This document shows, piece after piece, positions 16,620 through 24,300 of a stretch of DNA of 64,000 bases (positions within the stretch are counted from its first letter, which is position 1; each line of letters begins with the position of its first letter). The translations under genes were made by a program, and so were the position numbers. The notes under the pieces are model-generated. The model worked only from the letters and a program-made list of their open reading frames with translations. It had not been told where the DNA came from and searched no databases. This DNA is from [Clostridium] citroniae WAL-17108 (GTDB lineage Bacteria > Bacillota > Clostridia > Lachnospirales > Lachnospiraceae), in NCBI RefSeq assembly GCF_000233455.1, contig NZ_JH376430.1, forward strand, positions 139,312 to 203,311, read 5' to 3'.

Positions 16620-16706
16620 TCGCATGGCCGCTGACCATGCGAACCAACAAAAAGGGACGTTCACTGTGGAGGACACAGGGAGACGTTCTTTTTTGTTCTC
16701 CCTGTG
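16620..16706 (+). promoter_or_regulatory. Leader of recombinase pair B with alternative hairpins
   Basis: Three inverted repeats precede the pair. One is an 8-bp stem at 16620-16642. The second is AACAAAAAGGGACGTT-type pairing with ACGTTCTTTTTTGTT (about 16646-16697). The third is CACAGGGAG (16674-16682) with CTCCCTGTG (16698-16706). The last two cannot form together, as in attenuators. The function is inferred. Confidence 0.4.
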
Positions 16707-16786
16707 CCCCCACCTCTTACATTTTCCGAAGATATAAATTACTATTAAAACTGGAAAATTTAACCACATAAGAGGAGGTATCAGCA

Positions 16787-17623
16787 ATGACAGCAACACC
16801 TAAATTACAGCCAAACCATACCCTGGACCAGTTTCAAAAGTACCTGGTCACAAGGAACAAGTCCCCTAACACGATCTGTGTTTACCGCTATGCAGTGGAA
16901 CAGTTCTACCATCTCTATCCGCAGCTCACCCCCAGAAACCTGCAGCTCTACAAGGTGTATCTCCTGGAACATTATAAGCCCCAGACCGTCAACCTGCGGA
17001 TCCGGGCCCTGAACTGTTTTATGGAATACCGGCAGACATCCATCACCCCTGTTTCCATGATCAAGATACAGCAGAAAACCTACCTGGACAAGATCATCAG
17101 CCAAGGTGATTATGAATACCTGAAGCGGAAGCTGATGGAAAACGAGGAGTACACCTATTATTTCATTGTGCGGCTCATCACTGCCACCGGGGTCAGGGTC
17201 AGTGAACTGATCACATTCCAGATAGAAGACATCCACAGAGGGCACAAGGATATTTACTCTAAAGGAAATAAAATGCGGCGTATCTATATTCCCACTATTC
17301 TGAAAGGCGAATTCCAGCAATGGTTTTCGGCTGCCTGCCGCACGGTTGGCCCTCTGTTTCTCAACCGTTTCGGCTCTCCCATCTCTCCCTCCGGCATCAG
17401 ATCCCAATTCAAGGTTTTCGCCATACGCTACGGCCTGGACCCGGAGGTCATGTATCCCCACAGCTTCCGGCACCGGTTTGCAAAAAATTTCATAGAGAAA
17501 TGCGGGGACATTTCCCTGCTCTCCGATCTTTTGGGCCACGAGAGCATTGAGACCACCAGAATCTATCTCCGGCGCAGCAGCAGTGAACAGTACCGGATCG
17601 TCAACAAGGTTGTGGACTGGTAA
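16787..17623 (+). CDS. Tyrosine recombinase, type 1 of pair B
   Basis: A 278-aa recombinase close to the other type 1 copies. It has the core-binding domain (TLDQFQKYLVTRNKSPNTICVYRY) and a complete catalytic domain: Arg in ATGVRVSE, Lys in YSKGNKMRR, HSFRHRFA, GHESIE and Tyr in TTRIYL. It ends VVDW. An excellent GAGGAGG ribosome site precedes the ATG. It is 18 bp from the type 2 partner. Unlike pairs A and C there is no cell-wall gene upstream; instead there is a long structured non-coding region. Confidence 0.9.
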   Translation: MTATPKLQPNHTLDQFQKYLVTRNKSPNTICVYRYAVEQFYHLYPQLTPRNLQLYKVYLLEHYKPQTVNLRIRALNCFMEYRQTSITPVSMIKIQQKTYLDKIISQGDYEYLKRKLMENEEYTYYFIVRLITATGVRVSELITFQIEDIHRGHKDIYSKGNKMRRIYIPTILKGEFQQWFSAACRTVGPLFLNRFGSPISPSGIRSQFKVFAIRYGLDPEVMYPHSFRHRFAKNFIEKCGDISLLSDLLGHESIETTRIYLRRSSSEQYRIVNKVVDW

Positions 17624-17641
17624 GATTGGGGGTGATATGAT

Positions 17642-18574
17642 ATGAATTCCATTACAGATAAAAATGTGCATAATCCGGACATGTTCCAGGCAAACTTAGA
17701 GTATTTCCGCGACTTTCTCCAAAAGCGCGGTTCCGCTGAAAATACCATTGACTCTTATCTCACATCGGTCCGGCATTATCACTCCCTGTTCTGCGATATC
17801 ACGGTGGAGCATCTTCAGGAGTATAAGGCCTGGCTGATGGAGCACTATAAACCTTGTACGGTCAACACACGCATATACGGCATCAACCAGTACGTGATCG
17901 CACTCCAGGCAGCATTTACCGAGGAGAATATGGGGCCCGCTCATGAGGAGAATCCATTTTTTGTCCTGCCTGAGACCCTTTCCCTTCTGACTCCTTATAA
18001 ACTTCCGTCAGTAAGGCACCAGCAGAAGCCATTTCTCAACAATGTGATCTCCAAACGTGATTATGAGCGCTTAAAGCGCTGTCTGAAACGGGACAACAAT
18101 ATGTTCTGGTATTTTGTAGTGCGCTTTCTGGGGGCCACGGGAGCCAGGGTCAGCGAACTGATACAGATCAAAGCCGAGCATGTACAGATCGGATGTATGG
18201 ACCTGTACTCCAAAGGGGGGAAGGTTCGCCGTATATATTTTCCGGAAAAGCTTTGCGGGGAAATGCTGGCCTGGCTGGCCCTGCGCGGTGTGCAGACCGG
18301 CTTTATCTTTACCAACCGGCGGGGCCGCCAGATCACTCCCCGTGGGATCAGCAGCCAGCTTAAGGTGCTGGCAAAACATTACCGGATCCGTCCGGACACG
18401 GTGTATCCCCATTCCTTCAGACACAGGTTTGCCAAGAATTTTCTCACAAAGTTCAACGATATCTCATTGCTGGCAGACCTTATGGGACATGAAAGCATTG
18501 AGACCACCCGCATTTACCTGACCCGTTCCTCCGATGAGCAGAGAGTGCTGATCGACAAAATTGTTACCTGGTAG
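17642..18574 (+). CDS. Tyrosine recombinase, type 2 of pair B
   Basis: 310 aa. The catalytic residues are intact (ATGARVSE, YSKGGKVRR, HSFRHRFA, GHESIE, TTRIYL). The interdomain linker (about residues 85-125) carries a 20-residue insertion relative to pair A that looks unconstrained. It ends IVTW like the other type 2 copies. The GGGGGTGAT site and tight spacing indicate co-translation with its type 1 partner. Confidence 0.9.
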   Translation: MNSITDKNVHNPDMFQANLEYFRDFLQKRGSAENTIDSYLTSVRHYHSLFCDITVEHLQEYKAWLMEHYKPCTVNTRIYGINQYVIALQAAFTEENMGPAHEENPFFVLPETLSLLTPYKLPSVRHQQKPFLNNVISKRDYERLKRCLKRDNNMFWYFVVRFLGATGARVSELIQIKAEHVQIGCMDLYSKGGKVRRIYFPEKLCGEMLAWLALRGVQTGFIFTNRRGRQITPRGISSQLKVLAKHYRIRPDTVYPHSFRHRFAKNFLTKFNDISLLADLMGHESIETTRIYLTRSSDEQRVLIDKIVTW

Positions 18575-18597
18575 ATTGGTGAATGGCCACATGCAGA

Positions 18598-18626
18598 TTG
18601 CATTTTTCACAGAAACCCAGTATGAT
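18598..18626 (+). promoter_or_regulatory. Sigma-A promoter of the CmpB-type gene
   Basis: TTGCAT (18598-18603), a 17-bp spacer and TATGAT (18621-18626), 34 bp before the start codon. Confidence 0.65.
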
Positions 18627-18659
18627 TAAAGCATAAAACAGAGCAAAGGATGACCTTAT

Positions 18660-19901
18660 ATGTACGAATACGCGTGGTATCAGTGGCTTACTTTTTTCTT
18701 TATATATTGTTTTTTCGGGTGGATCTTTGAATCCTCCTATGTGTCGCTGAAAAAGAAACATTTTGTGAACCGCGGGTTCCTGCGGCTTCCCATGCTCCCC
18801 CTGTACGGGACCGGGGCTGTTATGATGCTGTGGGTCTCCCTGCCGGTGAAGGACAACCTGTTCCTTGTGTACCTCTCCGGCGTGGTGGCTGCCACGATCC
18901 TGGAATATGTTACTGGCTGGGGAATGGAAAAGCTGTTTAAGATGAAATACTGGGATTACAGCAACCAGCGTCTGAACCTTAAGGGATATATCTGCCTCAG
19001 TTCCTCCATTGCCTGGGGTTTTCTCACCATTTTCCTCACCGAGGTGATCCACCGTCCCATTGAGCGGTATGTGCTGGGTCTGCCTTTGATGGTGAATATT
19101 GTCTGTGTTGTTGTGGTATCCCTGCTGTTTGCAGCCGATGCAGCCGAGTCGGTCAAGGCTGCCCTGGACCTGGCCAAGGTGCTGGATGCCATGACCAATA
19201 TGCGGGCGGAGCTGGATGATATCCAGGTGCAGATGGCGCTGCTGAAGGCTGAGACGGCCCAAAAGGTGGAGGAAGTAAAGGAAGAGGCTTCCCAGAAGTT
19301 TGTAATGGTCAGATCAGAAGCAGCCCTGCGTGCAGCGTCCCTGAAGGAAGATGCGGCAGAGCGCCTGGGTGACATGATGGAAAACACCATGGAACGCATG
19401 GGCGAATTTGTGGAGGATACGGCTGAGAAGGTGGGCGGACTGGTTGGCGGGACCGCAGACAAGGTGTCCGGGACCGCAAGGAAGCTGTCTGAGTTCACCG
19501 AGGATGCGGCTGCCAGGGTGAGCGCCACTTTGAGCCAGCGTGACGGGACCAGGGCCGGGGAAATTGGATCCGGAGAAATCGTGGCTGGGGAGACCGGGGC
19601 CGGAGCCGGGAAAACCGCGGCCGGGGAGACCGGAACCAAGCATGGATCTGTCGAAGTACCGGCCGGACACAGGGATCTCACCGGTGAACTTAGGGCAGCG
19701 GTCAGGGAACGCAGGGAAAAGCTGGCTGCTCTGTCCGGGCGGCTCAGCGTGCTCACGGAAAAAAGGCACCGCATATCCAGCCCCATGGGATTTTACAGGC
19801 GGAGCCTTTTAAAGGGCAATCCTTCCGCATCCTCCTCCAGGTTTGGGGAGGCCTTAAAGGAGCTGAGGGAGATCGCGGACAGAAAGAAAGAGGAACAATA
19901 A
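18660..19901 (+). CDS. CmpB-type (ABC transporter permease-like) membrane protein with long helical tail
   Basis: 413 aa. The first 165 residues form about five membrane helices with the CmpB-family pattern (FFIYCFFGWIFESSYVSLKKKHFVNRGFL near the N-terminus, then LPMLPLYGTG and ATILEYVTGWGMEKLF). Residues 170-300 are amphipathic repeats rich in Ala, Glu and Lys, like apolipoprotein or LEA helices (DTAEKVGGLVGGTADKVSG). A Gly/Ala/Glu low-complexity segment and a basic coiled coil follow. The membrane part is well known in Firmicutes but its function is unclear. The tail suggests a link to membrane or wall. Confidence 0.75.
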   Translation: MYEYAWYQWLTFFFIYCFFGWIFESSYVSLKKKHFVNRGFLRLPMLPLYGTGAVMMLWVSLPVKDNLFLVYLSGVVAATILEYVTGWGMEKLFKMKYWDYSNQRLNLKGYICLSSSIAWGFLTIFLTEVIHRPIERYVLGLPLMVNIVCVVVVSLLFAADAAESVKAALDLAKVLDAMTNMRAELDDIQVQMALLKAETAQKVEEVKEEASQKFVMVRSEAALRAASLKEDAAERLGDMMENTMERMGEFVEDTAEKVGGLVGGTADKVSGTARKLSEFTEDAAARVSATLSQRDGTRAGEIGSGEIVAGETGAGAGKTAAGETGTKHGSVEVPAGHRDLTGELRAAVRERREKLAALSGRLSVLTEKRHRISSPMGFYRRSLLKGNPSASSSRFGEALKELREIADRKKEEQ

Positions 19902-19919
19902 AAAGGAATATGATGCAAT

Positions 19920-19953
19920 GGGCAGAACTGTTTGGCGGTTCTGCCCTTTTTTT
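19920..19953 (+). terminator. Rho-independent terminator
   Basis: GGGCAGAAC and GTTCTGCCC arms, then seven T residues. Confidence 0.9.
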
Positions 19954-20013
19954 GTCTTCGGCACATTTAGGAATGGAGGGGGCGTGACTATCTATACTTT
20001 TCCTTATCCGAAG

Positions 20014-20019
20014 TATAAT
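20014..20019 (+). promoter_or_regulatory. -10 region of the cell-wall protein promoter (cassette C)
   Basis: TATAAT in the same context as 1029-1034. Here TATACTT (19993-19999) and AAGTATA (20011-20017) form an inverted repeat with an 11-bp gap that overlaps the -10, a possible protein-binding site. Confidence 0.45.
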
Positions 20020-20085
20020 CAACTCGTAATGCAATAAAGGAATTTCAAAAAGTATTTCAAAAAGAAAAAGGAGAGTGCATTAATT

Positions 20086-21945
20086 ATGAGAAAGCAGACA
20101 AAATTAGTTGCTGTATTATCAACAGCAGCACTGCTCGCTATTGGTGCATCCATGACTTCTTTTGCAGCTACAGGATGGGCTGAGGAAGATGGTACTTGGG
20201 TATACTACAACAGAGACGGCGAGCGCGCAACCGATCAGTGGAAGAAATCCGGGAACAACTGGTATTACCTGGACAGCGATGGCGAGATGGCCATTGATAC
20301 CCTGATTGAGGATGGCGATAACTACTACTATGTGGACATCAATGGTGTGATGGCTGCAAACCAGTGGGTTGCCATTGAGAACGAGGACGCAGGTGAGGAT
20401 GACGAGCCGGAGCATTACTGGTACTACTTCCAGGCAAACGGCAAGGCCTTAACCAATGGCGACAATGACAAGGTTTCCTTAAAGACCATCAACGGCAAGA
20501 AATATGCGTTTGACGAAGATGGCAAGATGCTCTTTGGATGGGTTGATGATGACAGCGCAGAGCGCGTTGACGACTCAGACGGGGACGGCTTCAAGGAAGG
20601 CGTTTATTACTTCGGCGGCGAGGATGACGGTGCAATGACAGTTGGCTGGATCCAGCTGGATATCACCTATGATGAAGCAACCGAGGACGATTACAAATAT
20701 ACTGCTGCTGCATTTAATGATGACGAGGATCAGAGCCGCTGGTTCTACTTCAAATCCAACGGTAAGAAAGTATATGCAGAAAACGGAGACCGCACAAAAG
20801 ACAAGACCATCAACGGCAGAAAGTACGCATTTGACGAGTATGGCGCAATGGTTGCAGAGTGGTCCCTGGATGAGGATGACCTTAAGAAAGAAAGCAATTA
20901 CAGTGCAGGCACTACTGCTTCCGGTTCCGTGGTACAAAAAGGCACCAGCGGCGCAGGCGGCGTAGGAACACAGTCTTACGCAATTGGCGGTACGGACGGC
21001 AATGGAGACGGCATCCTTACCGGCAGCGGAAAAGACTCCCATTATACACAGGCATGGAAATACTTCAGCAGTGTGGATGACGGTGCCCGCGTAAGCAAGG
21101 GATGGTTCAAGGTAGTATCCGCTGAATATCTCAACGATGAAAAATATGATGATGATGAAGAGGCATGGTACTATGCAGACGGCAGCGGCAACCTGTATGC
21201 CGGTGAGTTTAAGACCATCAAGGGCAAAAAGTATGCATTCAGGAATGATGGACGTATGATCAACGGCCTGAAGTTCATCTATGAGGATAAGGATAACCAG
21301 AACCTGATCGTAAAAGCGGATGATGATGATTACTATCCATTTGACGATGAGGATAACTTCCTTGACAATGCAGCTGATTACTATGAGACCAACGGCTTCA
21401 AGTGCTACTACTTCGGCGGCGGCGATGACGGCTCCATGAGAACCGGCAAGACCACTGTTTCTGTTGACGGCGAGAACCACAACTTCTACTTTGAGAAGTC
21501 CGGCGGAAACAAGGGCGCTGGCGTAACAGGCGAGAAGGACGATAAGCTGTACCAGTCCGGTATGCTTCTGAGAGCAGACTCCGATGACAAGTACGTTGTA
21601 TTTAAAAAGACAACCACTACAGATTCCACCACAAATAAGAAGACTGTAACTTACAAGAAGCTGGATGACGCTGCTGACTTTATTGATGATGCAGGACTGG
21701 TAGACGCAATCGGCGACAAGACTGAAAACGAGTCTGTTGATATCGGTCATGTTTCCAAGAAAGCCAAGGATCTGAAGGAAGCTTATGTACTCAGTACCGA
21801 TGCGGCTGAGGAGGGTGTTGAGTACATCCTGGTTAATACTTCCGGTAAGGTAATTGACAGCAACAGCAAGAACAAGGATGGAAACGACTACTACTATGTA
21901 GTTAAGAAGGGCGGAACCATCGAAGGCGTTTATGTTGAGGACTAA
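20086..21945 (+). CDS. Large acidic cell-wall-binding repeat surface protein (cassette C)
   Basis: A 619-aa paralogue of the 1101-2894 product. The signal peptide is identical up to SFAA, followed by the same order of W-YY and TINGKKYAFDEDGKM repeat modules and an Asp/Glu-rich composition. A Gly/Ser/Thr segment near residues 275-315 (GTSGAGGVGTQS and so on) is absent from the A copy. The ribosome site AAAAAGGAGAG and about 80 bp of leader are almost the same as in cassette A, which implies recent duplication or gene conversion of the 5' end. Probably an abundant wall protein. Confidence 0.82.
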   Translation: MRKQTKLVAVLSTAALLAIGASMTSFAATGWAEEDGTWVYYNRDGERATDQWKKSGNNWYYLDSDGEMAIDTLIEDGDNYYYVDINGVMAANQWVAIENEDAGEDDEPEHYWYYFQANGKALTNGDNDKVSLKTINGKKYAFDEDGKMLFGWVDDDSAERVDDSDGDGFKEGVYYFGGEDDGAMTVGWIQLDITYDEATEDDYKYTAAAFNDDEDQSRWFYFKSNGKKVYAENGDRTKDKTINGRKYAFDEYGAMVAEWSLDEDDLKKESNYSAGTTASGSVVQKGTSGAGGVGTQSYAIGGTDGNGDGILTGSGKDSHYTQAWKYFSSVDDGARVSKGWFKVVSAEYLNDEKYDDDEEAWYYADGSGNLYAGEFKTIKGKKYAFRNDGRMINGLKFIYEDKDNQNLIVKADDDDYYPFDDEDNFLDNAADYYETNGFKCYYFGGGDDGSMRTGKTTVSVDGENHNFYFEKSGGNKGAGVTGEKDDKLYQSGMLLRADSDDKYVVFKKTTTTDSTTNKKTVTYKKLDDAADFIDDAGLVDAIGDKTENESVDIGHVSKKAKDLKEAYVLSTDAAEEGVEYILVNTSGKVIDSNSKNKDGNDYYYVVKKGGTIEGVYVED

Positions 21946-21988
21946 TTCCTGATATTGCCTTAAACCGCACTGACATGATTTAAGGGGG

Positions 21989-22034
21989 AGGCGTTATGGC
22001 TGATATAGCAATATGTTGGTCATAACGCCTTTTT
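21989..22034 (+). terminator. Rho-independent terminator with conserved loop
   Basis: Arms AGGCGTTATG and CATAACGCCT plus a T-run. The loop shares ATGGCTG and GTTGGTCAT with the terminator at 2939-2986. Confidence 0.8.
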
Positions 22035-22092
22035 GGCGTCAGCTGATAAATACTCTTCCTTTTGCGGAGAACAGAAATGACAGGAGGTCCAT

Positions 22093-23055
22093 ATGTTAAA
22101 GAAAAATTTGTTAGGGCTGGGTATGGCATTGATCCTGGCCATGTCATCTGCTGCATCTGTATATGCAGACCAGACTGATGCCGCCGCCACGGCCATGGAA
22201 AACTGCGGCGCCTATCTTTTTGAGTGGAGACCCATTGACTGCGGAAACGGTTATTATTTTGCGATCCTAGTGGGCGGGAATACCATTCAGGAAAGTGATG
22301 TGATCCTGAACAGGGGTTATGATTACGCGTATACCTTTGATTATACGGCGGGGAGGCCCTGGGGCCAGGCGCCGGACCTTGTAAATGCAAACGGAGTCTG
22401 GGCAATTCCGGAAAACCAGCCCTCCCTCCCGGAAGGCACACAACCTGCCCTGCGCATCACACTGGTGACAAACAATAGGGTCCTGCCCTCCAGGGAACGC
22501 TACATTGATGTGGTCAGTCTGCCGGGAGGAGTTAATCCAGGCGATCTTCCCCCGGAAGTGCGGAAATACCTGATCAATGTGGACGGGTCCGATGCCGGGG
22601 CCTATGTGGGGACCGTCACCCCCGGATGGCAGCAGGATGAGGACGGCAAATACCGTTACCTGAAGCCGGACGGCACCTATGTAAGCAATGGATGGCTGAA
22701 AGTCAGCGACCAGCAGTATTATATGGATGAAAATGGCATCATGCTGGCCGACACCATTACGCCGGACGGATATTATGTCAATTCCAGCGGTGAAAAAACC
22801 AGCTATCACCCGGGGTGGGTCCAGGATGATAAGGGATGGCGGTATGTTGGAAAGAACGGATACTATGCTGCATCCACCTGGGTCCAGGATACGGATGGGA
22901 AATGGTACTATTTTAACATCGCCGCCTATATGGAAACAGACAGCATAACGCCTGACGGCTACTATGTGGATGCAAGCGGTGTCTGGGACGGCAATCCATC
23001 CGCCAAGACGGAGCAGGATAACAAGAGCCTGGGACCGGGCGTTGTCAATCAATGA
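22093..23055 (+). CDS. Secreted protein with C-terminal cell-wall-binding repeats (cassette C)
   Basis: A 320-aa paralogue of the 3029-3988 product: signal peptide (LGMALILAMSSAASVYA), the unrecognised ENCGAYLFEWRPIDCGNG domain, then choline-binding-type repeats (GWQQDEDGKYRYLKPDGTYV, GWVQDDKGWRYVGKNGYY, WVQDTDGKWYYFN). AGGAGG precedes the ATG. It sits 148 bp after the large wall protein, past a terminator, as in cassette A. The conserved cysteine pair and constant spacing suggest a folded ligand- or wall-binding head on a repeat anchor. Confidence 0.8.
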   Translation: MLKKNLLGLGMALILAMSSAASVYADQTDAAATAMENCGAYLFEWRPIDCGNGYYFAILVGGNTIQESDVILNRGYDYAYTFDYTAGRPWGQAPDLVNANGVWAIPENQPSLPEGTQPALRITLVTNNRVLPSRERYIDVVSLPGGVNPGDLPPEVRKYLINVDGSDAGAYVGTVTPGWQQDEDGKYRYLKPDGTYVSNGWLKVSDQQYYMDENGIMLADTITPDGYYVNSSGEKTSYHPGWVQDDKGWRYVGKNGYYAASTWVQDTDGKWYYFNIAAYMETDSITPDGYYVDASGVWDGNPSAKTEQDNKSLGPGVVNQ

Positions 23056-23094
23056 CATATTGCACCCATTTTCACATCCGATGGACATCCGATG

Positions 23095-23134
23095 CTTCTT
23101 GGACGGCATGACCGGTCAAGAAGATACGCCGTCC
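23095..23134 (+). promoter_or_regulatory. Pseudoknot-like or alternative-hairpin element
   Basis: CTTCTTG (23095-23101) can pair with CAAGAAG (23117-23123), and GGACGGC (23101-23107) with GCCGTCC (23128-23134). The order A-B-A'-B' gives a pseudoknot or two exclusive hairpins, 25 bp before a long stem-loop. The function is unknown. Confidence 0.45.
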
Positions 23135-23156
23135 TGAACAGTTACAACATATTATG

Positions 23157-23208
23157 ATAAGTGGTATGGGGGTATTTTTATACCCCTTCACATACCACTT
23201 ATATTTTT
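23157..23208 (+). terminator. Long stem-loop, probable terminator before recombinase pair C
   Basis: 12-bp arms ATAAGTGGTATG and CATACCACTTAT with an inner GGGGTA/TACCCC stem, then ATTTTT. It ends transcription from the surface gene or acts in the recombinase leader. Confidence 0.6.
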
Positions 23209-23319
23209 ACCTGCAGGGTGACAGTTTTCCTCATATTGTCTATTTTTCCCAGCACTGTCCCGCCAGGGGGGCGAGTATCCTGGAATTTTTTTATGGAAAT
23301 TTGGCAAATTGGACAGGTT

Positions 23320-23348
23320 TTTAACAACTGTACATTTATTTTGTTAAA
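23320..23348. repeat. Inverted repeat upstream of recombinase pair C
   Basis: TTTAACAA (23320-23327) and TTGTTAAA (23341-23348) with a 13-bp gap, 49 bp before the recombinase start. It could be an operator or recombinase site; no second copy was found in the window. Confidence 0.35.
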
Positions 23349-23396
23349 TATTTATGCTACTATATTCGATAAATTACAGAAGGGTCGTGTATCAGC

Positions 23397-24257
23397 ATGC
23401 AAACGTCAGAAACCTCCGCCCATGCAGCCGCTGAAAACCAGGAACTGAGCAAAGCCTTAGACGCATTCCAGGACTATCTGCTGCGGCAAAATATGGCTTC
23501 CAATACCATAACCGCATATGTATATGGGGTGAAACATTTTTACTCCTGTTATGACCGGTTGTCACCGGACAACATCAGCCTTTATAAGGTCTCCCTCATG
23601 GATCATTACCAACCGCAGACCGTCAACATACGCATCCGGGCATTGAATTGTTTCCTGAAATTCCTGGGGATCAGGGATTATAAGATCCGTGCCGTCCGCG
23701 TCCAGCAAAAAAGCTATCTGGACCATGTCATCAGCCAGGCTGATTATGAATACTTAAAGCGCAGGCTTTGGGAAGATGAACAGTACACATTTTACTTTAT
23801 TGTCAGATTCATCACCGCCACCGGTGTCCGGGTCAGCGAACTGGTGATGTTCCAGGTAGCGGACGTGCACAGGGGATACAAGGATCTTTATTCAAAGGGA
23901 AATAAAATGAGGCGCATCTATATCCCATCTTCCCTGCAAAAGGACGCCATGGACTGGCTTAAGGCAGAGGGCAGACGCACCGGGCCCCTGTTTCTGAGCC
24001 ACCTGGGAAGCTGTATATCCATCTCGGGCATACGGGCGCAGTTAAAGACCTATGCCTGCCGGTATAATTTGGACCCCAAGGTAGTTTACCCACACTCGTT
24101 CCGCCACCGCTTTGCAAAGAACTTTATTGAAAATGGCGGTGATATTGCTTTTCTCTCCAATTTACTGGGGCATGACAGCATTGAGACCACCCGCATTTAC
24201 CTGAGAAGAACCAGCACCGAACAGGCGCAGATTTTTAATCAGGTGGTGAATTGGTGA
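23397..24257 (+). CDS. Tyrosine recombinase, type 1 of pair C
   Basis: 286 aa. The N-terminus is about 12 residues longer than in the other type 1 copies and its ribosome site (GAAGGGT) is weak, so a later start is possible. The catalytic set is complete: ATGVRVSE, YSKGNKMRR, HSFRHRFA, GHDSIE, TTRIYL. It ends VVNW. The stop is 43 bp from the type 2 start. It completes cassette C, which has the same order as cassette A. Confidence 0.9.
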   Translation: MQTSETSAHAAAENQELSKALDAFQDYLLRQNMASNTITAYVYGVKHFYSCYDRLSPDNISLYKVSLMDHYQPQTVNIRIRALNCFLKFLGIRDYKIRAVRVQQKSYLDHVISQADYEYLKRRLWEDEQYTFYFIVRFITATGVRVSELVMFQVADVHRGYKDLYSKGNKMRRIYIPSSLQKDAMDWLKAEGRRTGPLFLSHLGSCISISGIRAQLKTYACRYNLDPKVVYPHSFRHRFAKNFIENGGDIAFLSNLLGHDSIETTRIYLRRTSTEQAQIFNQVVNW

Positions 24258-24300
24258 TCCGTAAGCCATCAGTCACTTGTTATAAAAGGTTGTGATTTTT

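Noticed and set aside
20575..21750. A 391-codon open frame on the minus strand, antisense to the large wall protein gene
   Set aside because: It comes from the complement of Asp/Glu-rich codons (GAT and GAC read as ATC and GTC), which yields a hydrophobic, stop-poor frame. There is no ribosome site, and the plus-strand gene is clearly coding.
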